Source: Pholiota molesta (taxonomy: Eukaryota; Basidiomycota; Agaricomycetes; Agaricales; Strophariaceae). Taken from it: a stretch of 64,000 nt of DNA. Location: the NCBI GenBank assembly GCA_014925825.1, contig JACGCK010000128.1, positions 1-64,000 on the forward strand. Reading direction: 5' to 3'. Positions 37,716 to 48,542 of the stretch are shown one piece after another (position 1 is the stretch's first letter; each line of letters begins with the position of its first letter). Below the pieces are notes generated by a model. The model was not told the DNA's origin, did no database searches, and was given only the letters and a program-made list of their open reading frames with translations. Both the position numbers and the translations under genes were made by a program.

Positions 37716-38611
37716 ATGCGTCGAGCTCAAAGTGTCCGCCATTACGCCCGGCCATCACTTGCACTCGCAGCGGACGATCTAGGCATTTTACGCGAAGGAG
37801 ACGAGTCGAACGAAGATGTATTGAGGAAACAACTGCTAGAGAAAGACCGGGAATGTGATAAGGTACGTCCTAATATTATGGAATTTTTACTCCTAGACTG
37901 AGCCTGTCTGCAGTTGCAAATGACGGTTCAAGCACTTCAGGAGCAGCTCGCGCAGCGACCACCTATAGAGAAGATCCAAGAGCTTGAGATGGAATACAAG
38001 AATCTGGAGCTCATTCTTGTGGGAACGCAAAGGGAGAACGAGAAGAGCATGGCGCAGATAGAGCAGTGCGTGGTTTTTTATCTACATGCAATTGTGGCTC
38101 ATTGACGGCGGGAGAATAGAGCAAAACAGCGCGAAAAAATGCTGGAACGCGAGCTCACCCGCCTAGCAGGCGATAACTGGCGGGTAAGCATCTTCCTTTT
38201 CCTTCTCTCATCTAAAGATAAAGTTAACCCTATCCAAAGGCGAATCTCGAAATACCACCCCCAGGAACTCTAACCGCCCGCTCTTCCCATCAGCGATCCA
38301 ACACCGTCTCCTCACCCATCTCCTACGCTTTAGGCAGAGGCTCGCCCACCTCGTCGCCACGCCTCGACTCCAGCCACCGCACGAGCAGCCCTTCCCCGAT
38401 ACGGCAGGGTGAGAGCCAGAAGGACAACGAGGCGCAACGCGTGGCGGCGATGGCGCAGATCGAGCAGATTAGGATGCTCGTGCTCGGGATGGATCAGAGA
38501 CTGGACGCACGCGAGGAGAGGCTTGCGAAAACGCTGGAGAGGGCGGAGCACGAGGGGAAGCGGTTCGAGGGCGCGGCTGCTGCGGCTGCAGCTGTTGGTT
38601 TGAGGACGTAG
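37716..38611 (+). CDS. Coiled-coil protein of unknown function
   Basis: Exon 1 37716-37862, exon 2 from 37914, then two further exons, all with GT-AG introns and in phase, ending at TAG 38609-38611. The chain starts MRRAQSVRHYARPSLALAAD, followed by long heptad-like helices (LRKQLLEKDRECDKLQMTVQ, KIQELEMEYKNLELILVGTQ, KQREKMLERELTRLAGDNWR). A Ser/Pro-rich linker with SSPISYALGRGSPTSSP comes next, and a second helix (MAQIEQIRMLVLGMDQRL to AEHEGKRFEG) ends in an alanine run. It could be a cytoskeletal or spindle-pole component, but nothing specific supports that. It lies directly before the repeat island. Confidence 0.75.
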
Positions 38612-38923
38612 GCGGGAGGTGGGATTACCGCTACATCAGGCAGAGCGATGCGGCTACTTGGACCAACTTTGGACTCAGTTCGAATATGGAGGATGCACTG
38701 GATTTTTTCGACCACCATCTTGGCTTAGAAGCCTTAGCTTCATCTTCCAGCTATTTTAATGATGGCTCATCCAACGATTTTCTTGTATTTGTACGTACTT
38801 TTTCTTCTATGCCTCGATTCTCATACATCTGTCATGATCATGTCATATATTTATACATTCCCCTCCAACATAATAGTTCTCTCAGCCATGCAGGAGATTC
38901 TCGTCCATTTGATTTTGAACTTA

Positions 38924-39071
38924 GAGTCTGTTCGGTTGCGGTTAGACGGCCGAATTATGATTATGGCTAGCTAGACCGGTGTTCGCCGGTCTAGCTGATG
39001 CCTAGCCAGCTAGCCACGGGCCGGTGCGCGGCTTATTCTCACGTTCGCGATCGCACTGATCTCGCGCTGAT
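38924..39071 (+). repeat. Left terminal inverted repeat
   Basis: Pairs with 39731-39885 reversed. It contains a subterminal hairpin that is about 8 bases shorter than in the right copy (GACCGGTGTTCGCCGGTC). Confidence 0.88.
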
Positions 39072-39316
39072 TATCACTCGCTCTGCCTCATTCTCATCCA
39101 AAACACATTCAAAACACAATGTTTCGCTGCGGAGAGACCCTGTGGTCTCTCTATACTTGTCTATGCCTCGTTTGATGGTAATATGAACCAAAAAACACAT
39201 TGGATTGGTGTGTTTTCATATATAAAAGAGTGAGTCCATGCCTCGCTCTCTTTTATCCCCCCTTCTCATATATAATATAAGGTACTGAATAAAATAAAAA
39301 GATATAAGGGACTCAC

Positions 39317-39699
39317 TTTGAAATAGTTTCATTTGCATGCTGGAATCTTTCTCCAACATGTCGCACTGAAAGACCAGTAACGCACATGTAAAGAAAAATC
39401 GCAACTTGTTCATTTGCGCTAACAACCTTTTCATCTTTGAATCCACAAAAAGTGCGCAGATCATGTACTAATGCCAAAAATACATGAAGCCGCACACCTA
39501 GCTCTGTCCAAATTCTATCCGGATGTCCCTCGATCAACTCTTGAACCCAATCAGCACCAGAGAGCTTTGATGTGTGATAATCTTGTTTCCAGTAGAGTGG
39601 AGCAGAATATAGAGTTGTAGCCACACCTGCAGCATGGACAGCATATGCTGCCAGCATTATCAAGCTTTTCCGCCTCGATTCTAGGTCAATGCGGGGCAT
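39317..39699 (-). pseudogene. Harbinger transposase N-terminal exon (truncated)
   Basis: Starts MPRIDLESRRKSLIMLAAY and ends LSVRHVGERFQHANETISK at a good gtgagt donor. The ending matches the helix-turn-helix-like start of HARBI1/PIF nucleases, where RFxHSxxTISRYF is usual. No downstream exon with the DDE residues is present inside the element, so it cannot encode a working transposase. Confidence 0.75.
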
Positions 39700-39730
39700 G
39701 GAAGTGGTGGATTGGCTGAGAGGTATGGTT

Positions 39731-39885
39731 ATCAGCGCGAGATCAGTGCGATCGCGAACGTGAGAATAAGCCGTGCACCGGCCCGTGGCTAGCTGGCTAG
39801 GCATCAGCTAGACCGGTGTTCGGGCGAACACCGGTCTAGCTAGCCATAATCATAATTCGGCCGTCTAACCGCAACCGAACAGACT
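39731..39885 (-). repeat. Right terminal inverted repeat
   Basis: Reverse complement of 38924-39071 with one substitution in GGTGCACGG and the complete hairpin GACCGGTGTTCGCCCGAACA plus CCGGTC. Confidence 0.88.
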
Positions 39886-40156
39886 CTTATTAAAGATGGA
39901 TCCTTGTGAATCACGTACTGTATACGTCCACTTCATTCATCAGCGCTCAGCGCTGACGCGTCAATGAGGAGCAGAAGGTTATGATCAGCCCCAACATAGA
40001 GTTGGAGGTACCGCCAAGTCTCAAGCTTCAAGGGGCAACAACGGCCGGGGAAATTCGAAGCTACCTCACCGTGATATCATCGACGGATCGTTTCTTGCTA
40101 TCTACCTTTTCCGGTAGTGTCCCCACAACACCACATGCAATCTAGCGCCCAACGTC

Positions 40157-40530
40157 AAGGCTGGTTGGGCTTTTGCAGATGGAATTGCGACATGGTATAA
40201 CCGCATTTTTGTGCCTAACGCTGCCTCTCTACGTGAACGTGTTCTACGTGAATGCCATGATTCTGCTGCCAGCGGTCATCCTGGGCGTACGCGAACTGTC
40301 GAGCTTATCCTACGTGACTACTGGTGGCCTTCTCTGACCAAAGACGTTCATGCTTACGTTGATGGCTGTTCTACATGCCAGCGGACAAAACCGTTGCGAC
40401 AGAAACCCTTGGGTCTGTTGACACCTAATGAGGTCCCCTCTGGGTATTGGCAGATAATCTCCTGCGATTTCATCACCGACCTACCTCGTTCGCGTGGTTA
40501 CGACTCGGTTATGGTTTGCGTCGATCGCCT
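40157..40530 (+). pseudogene. Ty3/gypsy integrase fragment
   Basis: Begins at the end of repeat copy A and reads GWAFADGIATWYNRIFVPNA, then the H2C2 zinc-binding domain (CHDSAASGHPGRTRTVELI ... YVDGCSTCQRTKP), then the start of the integrase core (WQIISCDFITDLPRS and DSVMVCVDRL). Homology stops near 40530. There is no reverse transcriptase, protease or matching LTR nearby. It is a scrap left by recombination or truncated insertion, converging on the 3' end of the gene at 40607-41526. Confidence 0.85.
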
Positions 40531-40606
40531 TCGTTCTCGTTCTCTCTCTTCCGAGTCTCCTCGTAACAGCAAGGTTGGCGGTAGTATGCCATTTTGGGCC
40601 GCAAGG

Positions 40607-41526
40607 TTATATGTCGCTAACGACAGTTTCGGAGCTGTCGTCCATTCTGGCGAGTGGTTTGGGCGTCCGTGCGGTCTTCCTGTCGGCGGTAGACCCAAGA
40701 TGTGGCAGGGTGGCTATGTCCTTCTCTCCCTTCACGATCCCAACCAGCGCATCTTCCATCCACTCCTCGGCCTCCCTCCACTGGCCCGCCCGTCCCCACC
40801 CCCTGATGCGCTCGGCCGCTTCTTCGCTGCGCTTTTCCAATTCGGAATCCTCGATATCGTCCCCCGCAGACATCTTCTTAAGCCCAAGCAGGTTATAGCA
40901 AACGAGCAGCTCGAGGTCGGACTGCAGCTTGTATCGCTCGGAGCAGAACTTCCGATACTTGAGCATCATGCGCAGGATTCCCGCGTAGACAGCGGAGGGG
41001 CGCGGCACGTAGAGCGTGACCGTGGTGCCGTCCAGAGGTGTCGGCTCGAGCTCGTCTTCGGTGTAGCCCGGGAGGGATGCGGGCACAAGATGGATGCACT
41101 GCATGCGGTAGCAGTCGGTCGCCCGCGTGACGCGATGGAGACGACTGCGTCGCAAGAAGTCGCCCTCATTGTTTGTGAGGTGGTTCGGAAGCGTGGTGAG
41201 GGGCAAATTCATCTGAGTGAGTGTCGCTGATAGTGTGTCTAGCTTGTCGTCCGGCACGAGGAACGTGAAGTGCTGGCGGGGTTAGCTACGTGTTGACCTT
41301 GAGGATGTCTTGAACGTACCTTTTGTATGCGCGGAACACTCATGCGCCAATCCAGAAGAGCGCCCCAGAGAATGAGATGTGTGTGCTCGCTGAGCCTTCG
41401 TAGCGCTCTGCGGACAAGCTCGTCAACCGGCAACGAGAGTATGTCTTCTGGTGCTTCCTTCACATCCTTCAGTCGTGCAGAATAGGGCAGCGTGTACGCC
41501 GGTGGTAAGTCTGTGAGGTGTGCCAT
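40607..41526 (-). CDS. Uncharacterised protein
   Basis: Exon 1 is 41526-41320 and exon 2 is 41272-40607, joined in phase to 290 residues. The start MAHLTDLPPAYTLPYSARL is in good context; a longer frame upstream has no better Met. Segments include ELVRRALRRLSEHTHLILWG, MSVPRIQKHFTFLVPDDKLD, FLRRSRLHRVTRATDCYRMQ, VTLYVPRPSAVYAGILRMML and a charged acidic-basic C-terminal helix region (DIEDSELEKRSEEAAERIRG). No signal peptide or membrane span. I do not recognise a family. It is divergent from the nucleotidyltransferase-like gene to its right with about 130 bases between starts. Confidence 0.75.
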
Positions 41527-41654
41527 GGTCGTTGTGGTCAAGGTCAAGAAGATCCGAGACGGTGGCGTCGGACATCCGTCCCGATCACGAGCGCCAATTC
41601 GCACGGTTCGATTTCCCCCTATTCAAGTTCGATCCTGGCATTGGTCTTCCCTCG

Positions 41655-42628
41655 ATGCATGTCCAACTCGATATCGGTCACCACAGTCCATGAACATCAA
41701 GCAGAAGCGGCGAGAGCCGTATCCATGAGGTGTGCAGAGTCCACCTCTTCGTGACAACCCATCTGAATGCGTTCAGGCTCGATGCCGAGGGCTTCAAGCA
41801 TGTCTTCATCGGGGGCTTCGCTTGCGCCGTCCTCGGGAGTACGAGGCCTACAGAGATATTTCCATCCTATCGTTAGAAATACAACTGCGACTGACGCACT
41901 CTGTACGATATCGACATCCTCATAGAGACCGAAGGACGTAGCATCATAGAACTGCGCAACCGGATGGTGGACCTCGACGAAAGACTTGCGAGGTCCGGCA
42001 TGAAGTTGTACTTTGTACGGGTGCGTAACCTCCATTTCTGTTGCATGTTCCGGGCCCACATCTGCTTCAGGAAATTCCTGCCTCGCCGCCATCATCGCAA
42101 TCCACAGAAGAAGGCGCGGCTGAAGATATAGTCAAGAACAGCCGAGGCAACGTCTTGGTCGAGACGGTCGCCGCAGGGACCCTCGGTTTGCCCATAATTG
42201 CTGGACCCATCTACCAAGACGAGACTTACAGTGATAATCTTCTTTCTGTTGTGTGTCCCAGCATCTAACGCCACACAGAGTTCAAGATCCTCCACCCCTC
42301 GGTCTTGCCGCTGACCAAACTCGGTCGCTGGACGAGGATGCGTGGTCGCACGCGCCCTAAGTCTCAGCTCAAATTCCGCACCGACGAGCAGGATATTATG
42401 CTCCTCGTTCACCTCCTCGCGGACCTCGACATGAAGCTCGGCATCGCAGACTACGAAGGCAAATCGAGAGCGGAGATCTTGCGCCTCGTCTCTACCTTCC
42501 ACGACAGCTTCAAAGAAGACGAAGACTTTTGCGCGGTGCTTCAAAAGGTTATGCATGTGGAGGACTGGGAAGAGATGTTGACGACCCCTCCGTTCGAGAT
42601 AGAATCCGAGATCGCGCCCACCGATTAG
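41655..42628 (+). pseudogene. Nucleotidyltransferase-fold protein, with in-frame stop and AT-AC intron
   Basis: The coding segments read FKHVFIGGFACAVLGSTRPT-E, then DIDILIETEGRSIIELRNRM. Together they form a nucleotidyltransferase motif (GG followed by R-x-T-x-D-I-D). To join them, 41856-41906 must be removed; this 51-nt segment begins AT and ends AC. Later exons are normal: 41907-42014, 42071-42230 and 42279-42628, with FKILHPSVLPLTKLGRW, TRPKSQLKFRTDEQDI and KLGIADYEGKSRAEILRLV, as in a family of agaricomycete proteins of unknown role. The N-terminal part (MHVQLDIGHHSP) is cut from the rest by TGA at 41691-41693. Either the gene is decaying, the stop is a sequence error, or an upstream exon was missed. 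The long antisense frame at 41697-42095 is a shadow. Confidence 0.65.
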
Positions 42629-42837
42629 TTGATTTCTGGGTCGATGGGACGGCTCTGCAGCAAAAGTAGTTTATCTGTACTTATTGGTTTCGGTGTTGCT
42701 CTTGCTTTCGGCTCTCTATGCTATGTACTTCTTTCTTCGTCAGTGCCCCCGCGTGGGAGGAGCTTTTGTCTCCGCTTTAGGAAGGCCTTGTCCCTGATGG
42801 GGCACACCTCCGCATGTCGAATTGTTGAGAACCTGCA

Positions 42838-43204
42838 TTTCTTCTACGCCTCGATTCTCAAACGTCTGTCATGATCATGTCATTTATACATTCCTGTCCC
42901 ATATAATTTTCTCAATCATGCAGGAGACCCTTATTCTTTTGATGTTGAACTCGTCGTATACGCCCACTTCAACCATCAGCGCCGAGCGCTGACTCGTCAC
43001 TGAGCAGCAAAAGTTTGTGATTGTAGCCCTAACAGAAAAGAGGTATGTACATACCGCCAGCTCCTGCATCATGCTTCAAGGGGCAACAAGGGCCGGGGAA
43101 TTCGAAGCCACCTCACCGTGATATCATCGACGGATCGTTTCTTGCTATCTACCTTTTCCGGTAGTGTCCCCACAACACCACATGCAATCTAGCGCCCAAC
43201 GTCA
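42838..43204 (+). repeat. Direct repeat copy B (no insertion)
   Basis: Matches copy A at 38801-40156 with the Harbinger element left out. Begins at TTTCTTCTACGCCTCGATTC and ends GCGCCCAACGTCA. Confidence 0.8.
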
Positions 43205-43835
43205 CCGAGTCCGACATACCTGCTACTGTCTGGACCTTGCAGCCTGTATCTCAGCCATATATCTCCTTGACGATGGTCCAGAATAAGTTCTCCTTTCACT
43301 TCAGCTTCCATTATTGTTGCCAATTTTGAAATACCAATTAGATTCGGGTTGGATGAAGATATATGTAACCGGTCAAAATTTGTTTTGTAGGCGCATGCTA
43401 CTTCTTGGCTTGGAGAGCTGCATTACATTATTTTTGTGCGGATATTAACTAACTAGTGGAGAATTAAATATATTGCTGTTGTTCGTAAGTAGATGTTAAT
43501 CAATGTTATTTGAATGTTAGAGGGGATGCTATGGGAATGTGTAGTGCTAATAAAGTAAAGAGTAATGATACAACAGGAGCTAGTGGTAATACAGAGGGTG
43601 GAGGTCTACTCCGGATGCGCGAGCGATGCTAGAAATACAGATACAGCAAGGGAGTTCTTGGATTACCGAGTCAAATGCTTTGAAGGATATGCGCCAGTCC
43701 ATCAAACGACGGATTAAAAGCCTGGGTGCGTAGAGTAAACCACCAGAAAGCGAGAGAGGGAAAACAGCAGAGAAAACAAGGAATGGACAGGGACACAACA
43801 GTCCCAGAGAACGTAAACACAATAGACGGCTGGTC
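43205..43835. other. Intergenic spacer
   Basis: No gene seen; AT-rich toward the middle. Confidence 0.5.
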
Positions 43836-45694
43836 TCAGCACCACCACACGCCGTCCATCTCCCTCGGCGTGCGGAGATGCGACACCGTCATCTGCGTAT
43901 CCGCGACGAGCGGGTGCACCTTACCGCTGGTGTTCTCGTCCAGAGAGAGCACCCGCTCCTCGTCGCCCATCATCCACACGCGCGCGTCGACGCGGAACAC
44001 CCGCGTCTCGCGCTTCGCGAACAGCCGCGTCGGGATCGGCACCCAGAACTTCAGGAACCACCCGCGCGCCTGTGCCTGCGCGCCGACGGGCCCCGCCGCG
44101 CGCGCGAACGCGTCCGCCACCGCCGCGTGCCGCAGGATGCGCGCCCGCCCGCCCGCGCCCTCGGCGCCCGGCGGCGCGTACGTGCGCACCCACGTCCCGT
44201 CGAGCGTGATGTCGTCGGGGTCGATGGCGGGCGTCGGCGCGCGGGCCCTGGCCGCGCCCGGGGTGTGGGTGGGCGGCGTGCGCTTGCCCTGCGGGCCGAT
44301 GTAGCGCGTGGTGTACTCCTGCGCCGGGTCGTACACGGACATGCGCGAGGGCAGCGGCACGTCGGAGCAGCGGAGGTCGATGAAGGTGACGTCGGGGAGG
44401 GCGAGCGGGAGTCCGGACCACGCGTGCGCGTCTTTGGCCATGAGGCAGAGCAGGGCTGGGACGGCGATGTGGGAGCTGTAATAAGTATCAAGTATGTATT
44501 AGTATGAGATAATGATGAATAACAAAGAGAGGGTACTGACTCATCGCCCATGTCCCATACTTCGAAATGCGATGTCTGCGGGAACGCGATGGAAAGCTCA
44601 CAGTCGGAGGCCCCGAGATGCATGCAACCCCATGCGTCTTTTCTTGAGGACGACGGACCCGACGATGATTTTGCCTTGGGTGGAGTGAGCTTGGCCTTTG
44701 AGGGTATCGGAGCAGGGGTAGATGATAGAAGGGGGTGAGGAGACGTCGTGTTCTGACAGAGTGTACGCAAAGGAAGAGGATGTGGGAGACCAGGAAGGGC
44801 GCTTTGAGGTGGCACTGTGGGCGGTGGATCTATTGTGGGCGGAACAACATGTCTATTAAGTATGTTGCCGCTCAAGTTTCGGAGACCCTTATTCTTGGAC
44901 TTCTTGATCCCCATATCTTCGCGGACAACTTTAGAATGACGGTTAAATGGGAAAGGGATCTCGTTCTCTATTGAGGCGTCGTCATCGATGGGCGCGGAAA
45001 ATGGGTTCGAAAATATCGAAGGTGTAGTCGTAGAGAAAGTCGTCTGCAGACCTGGGCTGTCGGGCGGGCTGGGAATGGTCGGTAATGAATCCATGTCCCA
45101 ACGCGATAGGTCATCTAGGGTGTCAATCGATAAATACGCTGAAGGTTGCGTCGCGTTTACAGTGGCGACGTCGAACAGGCCTACATTGAGAATCGATGAC
45201 GCAGATCTACGAAGTGGTGTACTGATAGCTTTAGATTCGCCAGCTTTCTGTGGATTATTGACAGTGTTCTCGTTCACTTCAGGTTTAGCAGATCCGCGGG
45301 TGGTGGTAGGTTCACGAAGGTTCGACCTGGATTTCTTGCTATGGGCGCCGGCGCGGGTTGGTGTAGTTAATGGAACGCGTTCATTCCCAGTGACTCCAGT
45401 CGGAAGCGTTCTGGACTTTGTGGATCGTACACAGCTTGACTCGACACGAGTGGTAGCGGGAACAGGTCGCGGACGCAAGGAATCTTTAATTTTTTGAACT
45501 TTTCGACCCGCCTCTGTCAAAAGGGAGTGATCGGCGGAGGGTTGGCGCCGCGGTCGTGCTGGAGTTTGCCCGACAGTTGAAGGACCGGACAAAACACTGG
45601 ACTTCAACCGGGGGCGTGGTAGGGACCCATGCGAGTAGATATTTCGGGATTGATGAGCTGCCGATCTGCCCTCAACCTCTCGTCCCAATTCCAT
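43836..45694 (-). CDS. Uncharacterised protein with disordered N-terminal half
   Basis: Exon 1 is 45694-44541 and exon 2 is 44475-43836, giving 597 residues in phase (GAT GA|gtcagt ... ttacag|C TCC). The first 350 residues are Ser/Pro/Thr/Arg-rich and look disordered, with basic segments (RLKSSVLSGPS, KKSRSNLREP). The C-terminal third is ordered: CMHLGASDCELSIAFPQTSH, FEVWDMGDDSHIAVPALLCL, MSVYDPAQEYTTRYIGPQGK, WFLKFWVPIPTRLF, then a Trp-Cys end. The frame is open further upstream (MLLFILILYLGG) in AT-rich sequence, but the start at MELGREVEG is preferred. No family recognised. Very GC-rich exon 2 produces large shadow frames on the other strand. Confidence 0.7.
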
Positions 45695-48542
45695 GGATGA
45701 TGTAGATGAGTCAGATCCACCCAAATACAGGATTAAAATAAAAAGTAACAAGCGGAAAGATTAAGTGAAAGATAGAAATCAAGCAGAATCAAAGGAGTGT
45801 GAAGGGATGTATCTCGCCTGTAGCGGTGCCACTGACCGTCAAACTGGGCGATGGATTGGGGAGAAGGAGGTTGAGGTGTCAGCTACGCGACTGTCAATGT
45901 ATTTGGACGCGAAAAGTCAGAATGACGACGCCGGCGCTGAGTGGCACGAGAGACAAAAAGCCACCAAGGTTCATGTTCATGAATGGCCTTGAACGGCCCA
46001 CCACGCCTTTCAACAATTGATCGCGGCCCTCGAAGAATTCCGATGTCCTACCCCACCTCCGTTAGCTTGTCCAGCTATACTTGGATTCCTTCGGTGTTCG
46101 GGATGCCGAGGCCCTGACTCTGCTGTGGGCTTTCCAGATGTTAGATTTGAAACAGGAAGTTCTGAGCTTGGATATCTGGAAAATTTCCCTCCATGTTCTA
46201 AGAGCAGTTAGAAAGACGTTGTGGGTCTCCCAGTGGGCGGGTCGGTAAGTATGTGGGATCGGAGACGACATCATCCCATGTGGCGCCATCAATGATTGGT
46301 GTTGTTTGCCTTGGGCCTTAGGCCGCTGATTGCCCTTCCGAGTTCGGCCGTTGACTCCTCTTCCTGCACCGTGACATCTACTGTGTGTCCAACCAAAGAA
46401 AATCGTTCCTTGGTTAACTTCACATCCGAAATCCAACTGCAGGCCACAATTACCATATCCCATGAAATGGTCGTATGTTGTCGCTGGTGGTTAGCTTCTG
46501 TGGGCTCTATGATTTGGCGTAACAGCCTGAGGCTGGACCATCCTGCGCTTCGAACTCTTCTATGTATCTACTTCAAGTCTTCGCTGAAAACATTGCTTTA
46601 TCTGCATGAAGCATGTCAACCAAAAAACATTGAATCCAGGCTGGTTTCAACAAATTCATCTCCAACAGAAACATCCAATATCGGTGTTCAGGCTACGCAT
46701 TGTTCTTTCTCTCGTTTCTGTATTTCTTTGACTTCATATCCTCAATCCCGTCGCTATGGGATGAATTAACTTAGGTGGAAAAAGCTCTCAAGAATGAATT
46801 GTTCTTAAAAGAACCCTATGCTCGTCCAAGAAGATCACTGAGATAGAGATATAGTACACGCCGTCTCGCTACACAAGCATAAATCAGGACTCGAGGACGT
46901 CTTGCCGCAGACCTTTCGATTTCCTCGGGCACCTTCTGTCAGCGTCAAGGTCTGAAACTTGAAGGGGCAGAAAAGGCATGGCGCATCATCAATTCAATCT
47001 AGGTGACCCTCAAACAGCTCTTGGACAATGTTTCTACGCATGCGCGCCTGTCATAATATATCTATGATAATTGTCGTCATCTCGACGGACCATACCTTCT
47101 CGTAGGACGACGATTGCTATGTCATCATTGGCCATTGTCTTCTTTTCTTCTTCTGCCTTGCATCGTGTTTTTGAAGATCTGGTGTCCTTTCCCTTCACTC
47201 TTTGGTTGTTCATTTCATCCTCAAACCCTTCTGTTGTTTTGGATATGGCGTATGCTAGCACGAGCGTTAATTCGAAACGCATCGCCACGAAGATCAGCAT
47301 CGTACACATTGTAGGCACCACTATGACTATGAAAAGTGGGACTACAAAGAACGCGCGCGATGCTTCGGAAAAGTAAGAACGCTCGTTCTGCCAGTGCGAC
47401 TCCCTCCCTCCATGAGTACAAGCCATGCTTTTCTGCCGCGCACCACGGGCACCCACTCAAGAGTCAAGTGACGTCTCTGTACGTACACAAAGCCACCAAC
47501 TACGGAACTTACCCCGAGTCAGCAGCTAGGGCATCGGAAACAACTATACGAGTACTGGACACGCGCGGATGACCATCATTACGAAGCCTCGCCATGCTTT
47601 AGCCTCAGCAGCTGAGGCATCAGAGAATACGTACAAGCCTGGAGCACCACATCACCTCCATTTCCTCCCCGCTTCAACGAGTTCGGCTGGAGCAAACGCC
47701 AGCAGAACGGCAAGCAATCCTTCTTACCTTAACAGTGACCGGCACCACCGCTATCAACGCACGATCGGTGCTACATCCATGTATGGTGCTTTAGAACCTA
47801 CAGCCACAATAATGATCGCTGTTCAAGAGTCTATTGTAAGTTATTCCCTCTACTAGTGATTGATGCTCATTATCGATTTTTTGGGTTGTCGTAACCTGTG
47901 ACCTGACAGCAGCCAAAGGGGCGTCTAAGGCGAGGTACCACAGGATTGAGCAAGAGATAGCAGCTATTACCGCCACTGTTGTTGCACCCACTGCCGCTGC
48001 GACCGCCAGCGACGTCAGTGAAACCAGAGAGTTCTAGAAGAACCTTCCCGCAGCTCTCCAAGGTCAGAGACTCGGAAGCTCGCAGTTGCCGCTTACCGCT
48101 CATACTTCGCGCGTACGCGTATTAAGAAAACGTGTTCGTATCAGTGTAGAAACATTAAGGTCTCAAATAGCCTTCCGAGATTTTTTGAGTTAATTACCGG
48201 ATAATCACATTAATTATTAGTAACGACGCTACCAAAAACGCTACGTACGGTGGCACAGGACTCCGGAGTGCTGGATTCTGGACGCTGGGGCAATGCAGAA
48301 GAGTGATTGACCAGCGATAGACGTTGGGACTAAAATATATCATCGTAATTACCGATGGCGGGAGGATTTTCTGTCTGCTTCTCGTGTGTTTCTGCATTTT
48401 TCGGCGAGTGTGGTATTAGAAAAACGTGTTGCATTTTGATGAACGGGTCATTGAAGAATTGAAGGCCTGCGAGGCTTATATAAGCAGAGGTTAGGCTCTG
48501 GTCGGGGATGACGACAGGCGACACCTGTTTCTTCTCTAACCC
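45695..48542. other. Region without supported genes
   Basis: 2.8 kb. The minus frame 47456-47034 (140 codons) includes a hydrophobic stretch (FFVVPLFIVIVVPTMCTMLI) followed by charged sequence and could be a small membrane protein, but there is an opposed open frame and no family match. The plus frame 46296-46769 and minus frames 47791-48103 are likewise unsupported. Confidence 0.35.

Larger units (their letters stand above)
38924..39885 (-). mobile_element. Non-autonomous PIF/Harbinger-type element, 962 bp
   Basis: The element has near-identical terminal inverted repeats of about 150 bp that start GAGTCTGTTCGGTTGCGG at both ends. It is flanked by TTA at 38921-38923 and 39886-39888, the three-base target duplication typical of PIF/Harbinger. 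The interior keeps one exon of a Harbinger transposase on the minus strand and lacks the rest. Repeat copy B (42838-43204) shows the insertion region without the element, which supports the boundaries. Confidence 0.9.
38801..40156 (+). repeat. Direct repeat copy A, split by a transposon
   Basis: Outside the inserted element (38924-39885) the 38801-38923 and 39889-40156 parts match 42838-43204. The last 110 bases (from CTCACCGTGATATCATCGAC to the GCGCCCAACGTCA end) are almost identical in both copies. The remainder is diverged. It may be a solo-LTR-like or other dispersed repeat; it ends in CA but no matching TG start is clear. Confidence 0.8.

Noticed and set aside
41697..42095. 132-codon minus ORF
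   Set aside because: Antisense to the exons DIDILIETEG to SGMKLYF of the nucleotidyltransferase-like gene, whose plus-strand exons join in phase with family motifs.
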